From positions 248,001 through 312,000 of the forward strand of contig NC_012992.1 in the NCBI RefSeq assembly GCF_000026365.1: 64,000 nt of DNA, written 5' to 3'. The notes below the pieces were generated by a model, which was not told the origin of the DNA, did not search any database, and worked only from the letters and a program-made list of their open reading frames with translations. Positions 18,809 through 26,718 of the stretch are shown here, in pieces. Within the stretch, counting starts at the first letter, position 1. Every line of letters starts with the position of its first letter. This stretch comes from Zygosaccharomyces rouxii (lineage: Eukaryota; Ascomycota; Saccharomycetes; Saccharomycetales; Saccharomycetaceae). A program made the position numbers and the translations under genes.

Positions 18809-21800
18809 TCAAACAAATAGCATCATAAAACATAGGATAGAGGATAACAGACTTATTTTTGGGCGAACTGCACCCGCTTCAAATGTCTGCAAATTCAAAG
18901 TTTGGCCAGTACTGCCTGTGTTTGTAATGGAGACTTGACGCTTAGCGATGGTATCAATAGGCGCTGTTGTGGTAATGTTAGAACTGCATGTGGAAGTAGC
19001 CTGTATAGGTGACTGAGTTACACCTACAGTGGACCAATCACCTCCGGATACTCTTGTCAAAGTTTCAACCACTTCGAAACACGAGCATGGCTCCGTAGGT
19101 TCAATTCCGCTTGCCGTACTAATCGCCTGCGTTGTATCATAGGATATTGTCAATGTTTGGGTTATTGGAGCCGGGACACCATTAGAAGGAGTTGTGATCG
19201 GGACTTCACTCGTTTGATCAGACTTGTGAGCAATTGAGTAATCTGTAGTGGTTGGTGCTTCATTGCTTGATTGTGTAGTCGAACCAGCTTCCGCTCCATT
19301 GATCGTTGTGGTAACAACTTTATAAGTTCTATAAGTAGTAGATTCTGGTTGAGTAATAGAATCAGCTGGAGTGGCAGAAGCGGCTTGAATGGTCGATATA
19401 GCTCCTGCAATACCAGCGGGAGAAGTTTCGGAGACACTCTGAGCAGAGGTCTGTCCAGCCTGTCTAATCTGAACACTCGTGGTCACATTGGTTTGACCAG
19501 CCTTTGTCTGAGAAGGAATAGAGCCGTTACCTGCCAATGTATAGTGTGGTCCACTAAAGGCAGTAGTTTGTCCAGTTCTATTACTACCAATAGTAGTGTT
19601 TGCGAAAGGAACAACATTGGTGTAAATAACCGTTTGTGCACCAGAAGGAGCAGCGAAAGTTCCAGTGTTAGTTAATGTGACAACAGAATTCGAAGGCAAT
19701 GTATTCACTGGAGGAAGAGAAGACTGGACATTTTCTGTTGTAGTGAAAGGAACAGCGCTAGTGTAGGTAGTCGTTTCTGTACCGGAAACAGCTGTGAAAG
19801 TTCCAGTACTCGTTAGTGTGGCGACAGAACCAGAGGACAATGTATTCACTGGAAGTAAGGAAGATTGGCAAGTTTCTGTTGTTGTGAAAGGCACAGCACT
19901 GGTGTAAGTAGTCGTTTCTGTACCAGAAGTAGCTGTGAAAGTTCCAGTACTAGTTAATGTGACAACAGAAATCGAAGGCAATGTATTCACTGGAGACAAA
20001 GAAGATTGGCAAGTTTCTGTTGTTGTGAAAGGCACAGCACTAGTGTAAGTAGTCGTTTCTGTACCAGAAGTAGCGGTGAAAGTTCCAGTACTAGTCAATG
20101 TGACAACAGAAGTCGAAGGCAATGTATTCACTGGAAGCAAAGAAGATTGGCAAGTTTCTGTTGTTGTGAAAGGAACAGCACTAGTGTAAGTAGTCGTTTC
20201 TGTACCAGAAGTAGCGGTGAAAGTTCCAGTACTAGTCAATGTGACAACAGAAGTCGAAGGCAATGTATTCACTGGAGACAAAGAAGATTGGCAAGTTTCT
20301 GTTGTTGTGAAAGGCACAGCACTAGTGTAGGTAGTCGTCTCTGTGCCAGAAGTAGCTGTGAAAGTTCCAGTACTCGTTAGTGTGGCGACAGAACCAGAGG
20401 ACAATGTATTCACTGGATGCAAAGAAGATTGACCATTTTCTGCTGTAGTGGTAGCGCTGCTAGTGCCTTGAACCGCTGTAGTGTCAGAAACCGCTGAACC
20501 AGTGTCCTTCGTAGAGACTGGGAACCAACTGGTGAAAGAAGTAACTTGACCATTATCAGTCCTGGTAATAACAGTGTATGTTTCGTAAGGTGAAGCAGAA
20601 CTGGTAGGAGTACCATTTCCTGAGGTACTCTGAGTAGCAACTGGGAACCAACTGGTGAAAGAAGTAACTTGACCATTATCAGTCCTGGCAATAACAGTGT
20701 ATGTTTCGTAAGGTGAAGCAGAACTGGTAGGAGTACCATTTCCTGAGGTACTCTGAGTAGCAACTGGGAACCAACTGGTGAAAGAAGTAACTTGACCATT
20801 ATCAGTCCTGGTAATAACAGTGTATGTTTCGTAAGGTGAAGCAGAACTGGTAGAAGTACCATTTCCTGAGGTACTCTGAGTAGCAACTGGGAACCAACTG
20901 GTGAAGGAAGTAACTTGACCATTATCAGTCCTGGTAATAACAGTGTAAGTCTCGGATGGACTAGAGGTTAAACTAGCAGTCAAAGTGGAATTTGAAAAAT
21001 AGCTACTAGATGTTGGTGAAGTTGCTGTAGAGTAACCTAAACTGTTAGAATTGCTCGACAAAGAAGTCTTGTATGGCACAGAAGAGGTAGTATTTGCCAC
21101 GTAACTGCTAGATGGTAAAGATGAGACAGAACCAGGTGTCACTGTTGAGTTGAATGAGGAACTACTTGAAGTTGGCATTACGATGGAGCCAGATGTTATA
21201 GTAGAATTTGGTAAAATTGTCCCAGATGAAGCAGGTGTGCTCATTGGACTGCTGCTGCTGTTGGAAAACACACCGCTAGATGGAGCTGTTGAACTTGCGG
21301 TTACTGGACTGGTGGTGTTGTACAAAACACTGCTAGATGGAGCAGTCGAACTTGCGGTTACTGGATTGGTGATGTTGGACAACACACCGCTAGATGGAGC
21401 TGTTGAACTTGCGGTTACTGGACTGGTGGTGTTGTACAAAACGCTGCTAGATGGAGCAGTCGAACTTACAGTTACTGGACTGGTGGTAGAGTTTTGAACA
21501 AATCCACTAGATGGAGCAGTCGAACTTACAGTTACTGGACTGGTGGTAGAGTTTTGAACAAATCCACTAGATGGAGCTGCTGCAGATTGTGAAGACTCCA
21601 CGGTAGAGCTAGCACCTTGTGTTGGTAAAATTGACCAAGAAGTTGGCGTAGTGGTGGTGTCAGTAATCACAGTAGAGTGTGGCACAATCGATCCAGATGA
21701 AGATGTGTTCAAAGAGTTGGATGTCAAAGGAGCAGATGTGCTCATTGAACTGCTGCTGTTGTAGAAAACGCTACTAGATGGAGCAGTTGTAGTGGAGTTC

Positions 21801-24800
21801 TGGAAAGCGCTACTGGATGGAGCAGTTGAGCTTGCAGTTACTGGACTACTGCTGTTGTAGAAAACGCTACTAGATGGAACAGCTGTAGTGGAGTTCCGGA
21901 AAGCGCTGCTAGATGGAGCAGTTGAACTTGCAGTTACTGGACTACTGCTGTTGTAGAAAACGCTACTGGATGGAGCAGTTGTAGTGGAGTTCTGGAAAAC
22001 GCTGCTGGATGGAGCAGTTGCAGTAGAGTTCTGGAAAGAGCTGCTAGTTGGAGCAGTTGAACTTGCAGTTACTGGACTACTGCTGTTGTAGAAAACGCTA
22101 CTGGATGGAGCAGTTGTAGTGGAGTTCTGGAAAACGCTACTAGATGGAGCAGCTGTAGTGGAGTTCTGGAAAGCGCTGCTGGATGGAGCAGTTGAGCTTG
22201 CAGTTACTGGACTACTGCTGTTGTAGAAAACGCTACTAGATGGAGCAGCTGTAGTGGAGTTCTGGAAAGCGCTGCTGGATGGAGCAGTTGCAGTAGAGTT
22301 CTGGAAAGAGCTGCTAGTTGGAGCAGTTGAACTTGCAGTTACTGGACTACTGCTGTTGTAGAAAGCGCTACCAGATGGAGCAGCTGTAGTGGAGTTCTGG
22401 AAAGAGCTGCTAGTTGGAGCAGTTGAGCTTGCAGTTACTGGACTACTGCTGTTGTAGAAAACGCTACTAGATGGAGCAGTTGTAGTGGAGTTCTGGAAAG
22501 CGCTACTGGATGGAGCAGTTGTAGTAGAATTCTGGAAAGAGCTGCTAGATGGAGCAGTTGTACTTGCAGTTACTGGGCTGCTGCTGTTGTAGAAAGCGCT
22601 ACTAGATAGAGCAGTTGCAGTGGAGTTCTGGAAAGCGCTACTGGATGGAGCAGTTGTAGTAGAATTCTGGAAAGAGCTGCTAGATGGAGCAGTTGAGCTT
22701 GCAGTTACTGGGCTGCTGCTGTTGTAGAAAGCGCTACTAGATGGAGCAGTTGTAGTGGAGTTCTGGAAAGCGCTGCTAGATGGAGCAGTTGCAGTAGAGT
22801 TCTGGAAAGAGCTGCTAGATGGAGCAGTTGAACTTGCAGTTACTGGACTACTGCTGTTGTAGAAAGCGCTACTAGATGGTGCAGTTGTAGTGGAGTTCTG
22901 GATAAAGCTACTAGATGGGGCGGTTGAGCTTGCAGTTACTGGGCTGCTGCTGTTGTAGAAAGCGCTACTAGATGGAGCAGTTGTAGTGGAGTTCTGGAAA
23001 GCGCTGCTAGATGGAGCAGTTGCAGTAGAGTTCTGGAAAGAGCTGCTAGTTGGAGCAGTTGAACTTGCAGTTACTGGACTACTGCTGTTGTAGAAAGCGC
23101 TACTAGATGGAGCAGTTGTAGTGGAATTCTTGAAAGCGCTGCTAGTTGGAGCAGTTGAGCTTGCAGTTACTGGGCTGCTGCTGTTGTAGAAATCGCTACT
23201 AGATGGAGCAGTTGTAGTGGAATTCTGGAAAGCGCTGCTAATTGGAGCAGTTGAGCTTGCAGTTACTGGGCTGCTGCTGTTGTAGAAATCACTACTAGAT
23301 AGAGCAGTTGTAGTGGAGTTCTGGAAAGAGCTGCTAGTTGGAGCAGTTGAGCTTGCAGTTACTGGGCTGCTGCTGTTGTAGAAATCGCTACTAGATGGTG
23401 CAGTTGTAGTAGAGTTCTGGATAAAGCTACTAGATGGGGCGGTTGAGCTTGCAGTTACTGGACTGGTGGTGTTGTACAAAACGCTACTGGTTGGAGCCGC
23501 TGAACTTGTGGTCACTGGACTACTGCTGTTGGAAGCTGAACTTGCAGTTACTGAACTGGAAGTGGAGTTTTGAACAAATCCACTAGATGGAGCCGCTGAA
23601 CTTGCGGTTGCTGGACTACTGCTGTTGGAAGCTGAACTTGCAGTTATCGAACTAGAGGTAGAGTTCGACGCAGAGGAAGTGATGGTCGATTGCTGACTGG
23701 ACGTAGAGTTAGGAGCAATGGAAGATCCAGAAGTAGGTGCAACCGAAGTTGAATTAGCTGAAGCAGCTGGTACCTGGCTTGAAGAGCTCGATGCTTCAGA
23801 AGTGATGGTCGATTGCTGACTAGAAGTAGAGTTAGGAGCAATGGAAGAACCAGAAGTAGGTGCAACCGAAGTTGAATTAGCTGAAGTAGCTGGTACCTGG
23901 CTTGAAGAGCTCGATGCTTCGGAAGTGACAGCCGATTGCTGACTAGAACTAGAGCTAGGAGCAGCAGAAGATCCAGAAGTAGGTGCGACCGAAGTTGAAT
24001 TAGCTGAAGTAGCTGGCACTTCGCTTGAAGAGCTCGATGCTTCGGAAGTGACGGCCGATTGCTGGCTAGAACTAGAGCTAGGAGCAGCAGAAGATCCAGA
24101 AGTAGGTGCTGCCGAAGTTGAATTAGCTGAAGTAGCTGGCACTTCGCTTGAAGAGCTCGATGCTTCGGAAGTGACGGCCGATTGCTGGCTAGAACTAGAG
24201 CTAGGAGCAGCAGAAGATCCAGAAGTAGGTGCTGCTGAAGTTGAATTAGCTGAAGTAGCTGGCACTTCGCTTGAAGAGCTCGATGCTTCGGAAGTGACGG
24301 CCGATTGCTGACTAGAACTAGAGCCAGGAGCAGCGGAAGATGTACTAGAGGCTCCGCTTGAAGGATTTGAGGAAGAAGAGACAACAGAAGAAGAGGCGCT
24401 GTTCATTCTACTGCTTGGCGTCGAGTTATTAGAGTACATTCCAGAGCTAGGAGAAGCTTCAGCGGTATCATCTCTTGGGAATAAATTGACGTGAGAATCT
24501 GCAAAGACATCAAGCTCCAAGTCATTTTTGAAATCTCTTCTAAAGATACTTGATGCAGATCCCTTGCGGAAACTTACCTGGCTCCCAACGGAACTATGGT
24601 ATAAAGGTAAAGTGAAATAGGTAATACGCACATACTTACCGCCCTTAGTGCCAGTGCCATCAAATTTCATGTTGATAGCCCTTGAAGATGACTTATCCTT
24701 CATTGGTGGAAATGGTACAGATTCCAAAGGCTCATTGAAGTTATCAACCTTTTTAACTAACTCAGTCCTAGTCTTGGTAGTATCAATACTGTATTTTGAA

Positions 24801-25399
24801 GCGCCCATTTTTGGTTCCGCATTAATATAGATAGGATGATCCAACTGGTCGACTGGAACATCTATCGTAAACCAAGCTGTCTTGTTATTGACATAGATTC
24901 CACCATTAGCGGTAGTTTTGTTCAGACTCTTGGCCTCGTAATGCATCACTTGACTAAATGAATTACCATGAGATGTTTCAAAGACATATTCCACATCACG
25001 GGGATTTGTCAAGTCCTCTAAGGCCTCTTCACTCAATTTGCTCAAAAAATTGAAGGTAGCATTAGTGCTATAAGTGGGAGGCTCAGAGAATGATACAGTA
25101 ATAACATTATCGTTGTTAACTACATTACCAATAGCCTTAGAATGATCCAATAAACTGAAAGAAGTTTTGGGTAAAGCAACGAAGTCATCAGGAATTTGCA
25201 AAGAGATTTCCTCAGTTTGCCCTTCACTGATGAACAATTCAGCCTCTATCTGAAACCAATGCTTAGGGTCGAAAGAGTAATCATAACCTGATAGCGCATC
25301 GCGCAGATCTACACTTTTGAAGAAGGATTTGTCAGTGGCTGACGCCAACACAAGCGCTGCGCTGAAGCAACTTACAAGAAGTTGTAACGCAAATTGCAT
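18809..25399 (-). CDS. EGT2: Giant EGT2-like GPI-anchored cell wall protein
   Basis: A 2196-residue Ser/Thr-rich wall protein, about twice the S. cerevisiae Egt2 (1041 residues), which acts in mother-daughter cell separation. A signal peptide (residues 1-20) is followed by a conserved N-terminal domain to about 310; it shares with Egt2 the patterns DPKHWFQIEAEL and NGGIYVNNKTAWFTIDVP. Four tandem arrays follow: 41-residue units (356-560), 32/45-residue units (672-1210), 41-residue units (1483-1628) and 47-residue units (1662-1943). The C-terminus is hydrophobic (SLLSSILCFMMLFV), as needed for a GPI anchor. Many NST/NSS glycosylation sequons are present. No frameshift or internal stop is seen. 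The position between PFA3 and MDJ2 matches YNL327W. Confidence 0.88.
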   Translation of the reverse strand: MQFALQLLVSCFSAALVLASATDKSFFKSVDLRDALSGYDYSFDPKHWFQIEAELFISEGQTEEISLQIPDDFVALPKTSFSLLDHSKAIGNVVNNDNVITVSFSEPPTYSTNATFNFLSKLSEEALEDLTNPRDVEYVFETSHGNSFSQVMHYEAKSLNKTTANGGIYVNNKTAWFTIDVPVDQLDHPIYINAEPKMGASKYSIDTTKTRTELVKKVDNFNEPLESVPFPPMKDKSSSRAINMKFDGTGTKGGKYVRITYFTLPLYHSSVGSQVSFRKGSASSIFRRDFKNDLELDVFADSHVNLFPRDDTAEASPSSGMYSNNSTPSSRMNSASSSVVSSSSNPSSGASSTSSAAPGSSSSQQSAVTSEASSSSSEVPATSANSTSAAPTSGSSAAPSSSSSQQSAVTSEASSSSSEVPATSANSTSAAPTSGSSAAPSSSSSQQSAVTSEASSSSSEVPATSANSTSVAPTSGSSAAPSSSSSQQSAVTSEASSSSSQVPATSANSTSVAPTSGSSIAPNSTSSQQSTITSEASSSSSQVPAASANSTSVAPTSGSSIAPNSTSSQQSTITSSASNSTSSSITASSASNSSSPATASSAAPSSGFVQNSTSSSVTASSASNSSSPVTTSSAAPTSSVLYNTTSPVTASSTAPSSSFIQNSTTTAPSSSDFYNSSSPVTASSTAPTSSSFQNSTTTALSSSDFYNSSSPVTASSTAPISSAFQNSTTTAPSSSDFYNSSSPVTASSTAPTSSAFKNSTTTAPSSSAFYNSSSPVTASSTAPTSSSFQNSTATAPSSSAFQNSTTTAPSSSAFYNSSSPVTASSTAPSSSFIQNSTTTAPSSSAFYNSSSPVTASSTAPSSSSFQNSTATAPSSSAFQNSTTTAPSSSAFYNSSSPVTASSTAPSSSSFQNSTTTAPSSSAFQNSTATALSSSAFYNSSSPVTASTTAPSSSSFQNSTTTAPSSSAFQNSTTTAPSSSVFYNSSSPVTASSTAPTSSSFQNSTTAAPSGSAFYNSSSPVTASSTAPTSSSFQNSTATAPSSSAFQNSTTAAPSSSVFYNSSSPVTASSTAPSSSAFQNSTTAAPSSSVFQNSTTTAPSSSVFYNSSSPVTASSTAPTSSSFQNSTATAPSSSVFQNSTTTAPSSSVFYNSSSPVTASSTAPSSSAFRNSTTAVPSSSVFYNSSSPVTASSTAPSSSAFQNSTTTAPSSSVFYNSSSSMSTSAPLTSNSLNTSSSGSIVPHSTVITDTTTTPTSWSILPTQGASSTVESSQSAAAPSSGFVQNSTTSPVTVSSTAPSSGFVQNSTTSPVTVSSTAPSSSVLYNTTSPVTASSTAPSSGVLSNITNPVTASSTAPSSSVLYNTTSPVTASSTAPSSGVFSNSSSSPMSTPASSGTILPNSTITSGSIVMPTSSSSSFNSTVTPGSVSSLPSSSYVANTTSSVPYKTSLSSNSNSLGYSTATSPTSSSYFSNSTLTASLTSSPSETYTVITRTDNGQVTSFTSWFPVATQSTSGNGTSTSSASPYETYTVITRTDNGQVTSFTSWFPVATQSTSGNGTPTSSASPYETYTVIARTDNGQVTSFTSWFPVATQSTSGNGTPTSSASPYETYTVITRTDNGQVTSFTSWFPVSTKDTGSAVSDTTAVQGTSSATTTAENGQSSLHPVNTLSSGSVATLTSTGTFTATSGTETTTYTSAVPFTTTETCQSSLSPVNTLPSTSVVTLTSTGTFTATSGTETTTYTSAVPFTTTETCQSSLLPVNTLPSTSVVTLTSTGTFTATSGTETTTYTSAVPFTTTETCQSSLSPVNTLPSISVVTLTSTGTFTATSGTETTTYTSAVPFTTTETCQSSLLPVNTLSSGSVATLTSTGTFTAVSGTETTTYTSAVPFTTTENVQSSLPPVNTLPSNSVVTLTNTGTFAAPSGAQTVIYTNVVPFANTTIGSNRTGQTTAFSGPHYTLAGNGSIPSQTKAGQTNVTTSVQIRQAGQTSAQSVSETSPAGIAGAISTIQAASATPADSITQPESTTYRTYKVVTTTINGAEAGSTTQSSNEAPTTTDYSIAHKSDQTSEVPITTPSNGVPAPITQTLTISYDTTQAISTASGIEPTEPCSCFEVVETLTRVSGGDWSTVGVTQSPIQATSTCSSNITTTAPIDTIAKRQVSITNTGSTGQTLNLQTFEAGAVRPKISLLSSILCFMMLFV
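19571..20416 (-). repeat. EGT2 array D: six 141-bp units
   Basis: Six in-frame 47-residue units begin PVNTL and include TSTGTFTATSGTETTTYTSA; the first five are close copies and the sixth (nearest the C-terminus) is diverged. Units end in TTTETCQSSL, with one Cys each in the first four. The anchors PVNTL recur exactly every 141 bp. Confidence 0.93.
20516..20953 (-). repeat. EGT2 array C: four 123-bp units (last partial)
   Basis: Units of 41 residues start ETYTVITRTDNGQVTSFTSW. Three are complete and the fourth stops after WFPV. Copies are nearly identical in DNA, with a rare Thr-to-Ala change in the third unit, implying recent duplication or homogenisation. Similar ETYTVIT-type units are common in yeast adhesins. 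Confidence 0.93.
21770..23386 (-). repeat. EGT2 array B: fourteen alternating 96-bp and 135-bp units
   Basis: Each unit begins xFYNSSSPVTASSTAP and ends APSSS. Seven short units (32 residues) contain one QNST-type block; seven long units (45 residues) contain two, the extra block being 13 residues (39 bp). In protein order the lengths are 32, 32, 32, 45, 32, 45, 45, 45, 32, 45, 45, 45, 32, 32. These sum exactly to the 1617 bp between the first unit and the start of a fifteenth, broken unit. Every unit supplies at least two N-glycosylation sequons. Confidence 0.95.
23720..24334 (-). repeat. EGT2 array A: five 123-bp units plus a broken sixth
   Basis: Units of 41 residues start AAPSSSSSQQSAVTSEASSS, with a SEVPATSANSTS segment in the middle. 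Five complete units occupy this interval; a sixth, beginning IAPNSTSSQQSTITS, decays after about 15 residues. The two units nearest the C-terminus have drifted together (IAPN, QVPA), showing a gradient along the array. Confidence 0.93.
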
Positions 25400-26134
25400 C
25401 TCGTATGGTAAAGAGTTAGCGATTGACTTGGTGTAGTTTCGAATGGGTTAAAGGCAATTCCGAACACCAAACTCCAGCTCATCTGTGTTTCGATTCTTTT
25501 TAGCATCTTATATACACGTTCCAAAGCATCGAATTACGAAAATCCATGGCTGCAAAAAACAATATGATTTGCAATGCTTCCTGTAAAGATTACTTGGCGA
25601 TCAAAGCAATCGAAAAACCAGTAGAATTAGTATTATTCCTCGAGGATCCAGCCCGAAATCACAGTGCGGCTGAACCTATAGTGTTTTCTTCGAAGTGAAA
25701 AAAAAAAGATGCTGGGCATAACCAGCAGAAGTGCATCGCACGATATAATAGATGAAGAATTTGGACCCTTAACAATTGGAACAAATCTCATTGACAAGCT
25801 AGGAAAATATTAGGCGATTTTCGCATCCATTGAATTCCTGCATATTTTCTCTTGAGACACAGCATAATATGCAATATTTACAATTCTTTCTTGGCGTGTT
25901 TGCGAATAGGTTCTTCGTTTAGAAATAATGCAAGCATTGATTTCGCTGCTGCTGGTCTTAGTGCTATTCAATTGTCTTGCATTTGCTGGTAGATCCTTTT
26001 GTTTAAACGACCTATATTGATCATAGTAGAAGTAGTAGTAGCCGTCAGTCACGGAAAGAAAAAATCGTCCAATAATCGCATACCTGCCCATTATCATCAG
26101 CAGTGAAAACGTAAACGAATCTAGTCCATAGCAA
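25400..26134. promoter_or_regulatory. EGT2/MDJ2 divergent region with Ace2/Swi5-type sites
   Basis: 735 bp. An inverted pair GCTGG (25711-25715) and ACCAGC (25721-25726) matches the Ace2/Swi5 word, about 315 bp before the EGT2 ATG; further CCAGC cores lie at 25474-25478 and 25648-25652. A TATATA lies near 25508. A 95-codon open frame at 25810-26097 on the minus strand has no recognisable homology and is probably chance. Confidence 0.5.
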
Positions 26135-26572
26135 ATGGTTTTACCACTTATCGTTGGAATTTGTGTGGCTGGAATCTCGTTAACCGCACGTTCAGGGATT
26201 AGAGCATGGGAGATTTACAAGGTATTGTCCCCCATGACAATCGCCAGGATGAACAAAGTGCGCATCAAAGAATCGCCAAAATGGCCAGGCACACAACGGT
26301 TCCTGAGTAGCAGACTTGACCCTGAGCTGCAAAGGAAACTGAATGAATACCCTGGCGGATTTAATCCTCGGATGACCGAATCTGAAGCTTTTCTAATCCT
26401 TAACATTTCGCCCACAGAGATTGAACAACTGGATGAGAAAATGCTGAAAAGAAAGCACAGGAGGGCAATGGTTCAAAACCATCCTGATAAGGGAGGATCA
26501 CCATATCTAGCCATCAAAATCAATGAGGCTAGAGACGTCTTAGAAGAAAGCTGCATGGTGAAGAAGAAGTAG
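26135..26572 (+). CDS. MDJ2: Mitochondrial J-domain protein Mdj2
   Basis: A 145-residue inner-membrane J protein (146 in S. cerevisiae). An N-terminal hydrophobic segment (residues 2-17) anchors it, and a C-terminal J domain contains the HPD motif at 116-118 (QNHPDKGG). It can bind the import-motor protein Pam16 and stimulate mitochondrial Hsp70 (Ssc1). The paralog Pam18 is not in this window. The ATG at 26135 directly precedes the hydrophobic anchor. Adjacent to PEX6 as in S. cerevisiae. Confidence 0.93.
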   Translation: MVLPLIVGICVAGISLTARSGIRAWEIYKVLSPMTIARMNKVRIKESPKWPGTQRFLSSRLDPELQRKLNEYPGGFNPRMTESEAFLILNISPTEIEQLDEKMLKRKHRRAMVQNHPDKGGSPYLAIKINEARDVLEESCMVKKK

Positions 26573-26718
26573 TGCACGTGCAACTTTTGTTGAAGCACCA
26601 GTTCGCCTTTAGAGTTGGACGGACTTACAGTAGTTCTTAATTGAAGAAATAGCATAAAGCTCTCAAGTGCAAAAAGGAGCTAGAATCGAACCCTTACGCC
26701 ATTGCTGATATTTCCGAG
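26573..26718 (+). promoter_or_regulatory. PEX6 upstream region with CACGTG
   Basis: 146 bp between MDJ2 and PEX6 on the same strand. A CACGTG box (26575-26580) begins right after the MDJ2 stop, about 140 bp before the PEX6 ATG. It is of the Cbf1/bHLH type. Confidence 0.4.

Noticed and set aside
19162..24384. Several long open frames overlapping the EGT2 gene on both strands (for example 20410-20922, 23644-24384 and 24048-24311)
   Set aside because: They are shadows: tandem repeats whose unit is a multiple of 3 keep alternative frames open. Their translations are low complexity and the EGT2 frame has a signal peptide, conserved domain and GPI end.
25810..26097. 95-residue minus-strand frame between EGT2 and MDJ2
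   Set aside because: No homology that I can recognise, tyrosine-rich low-information start, and no counterpart in S. cerevisiae synteny.
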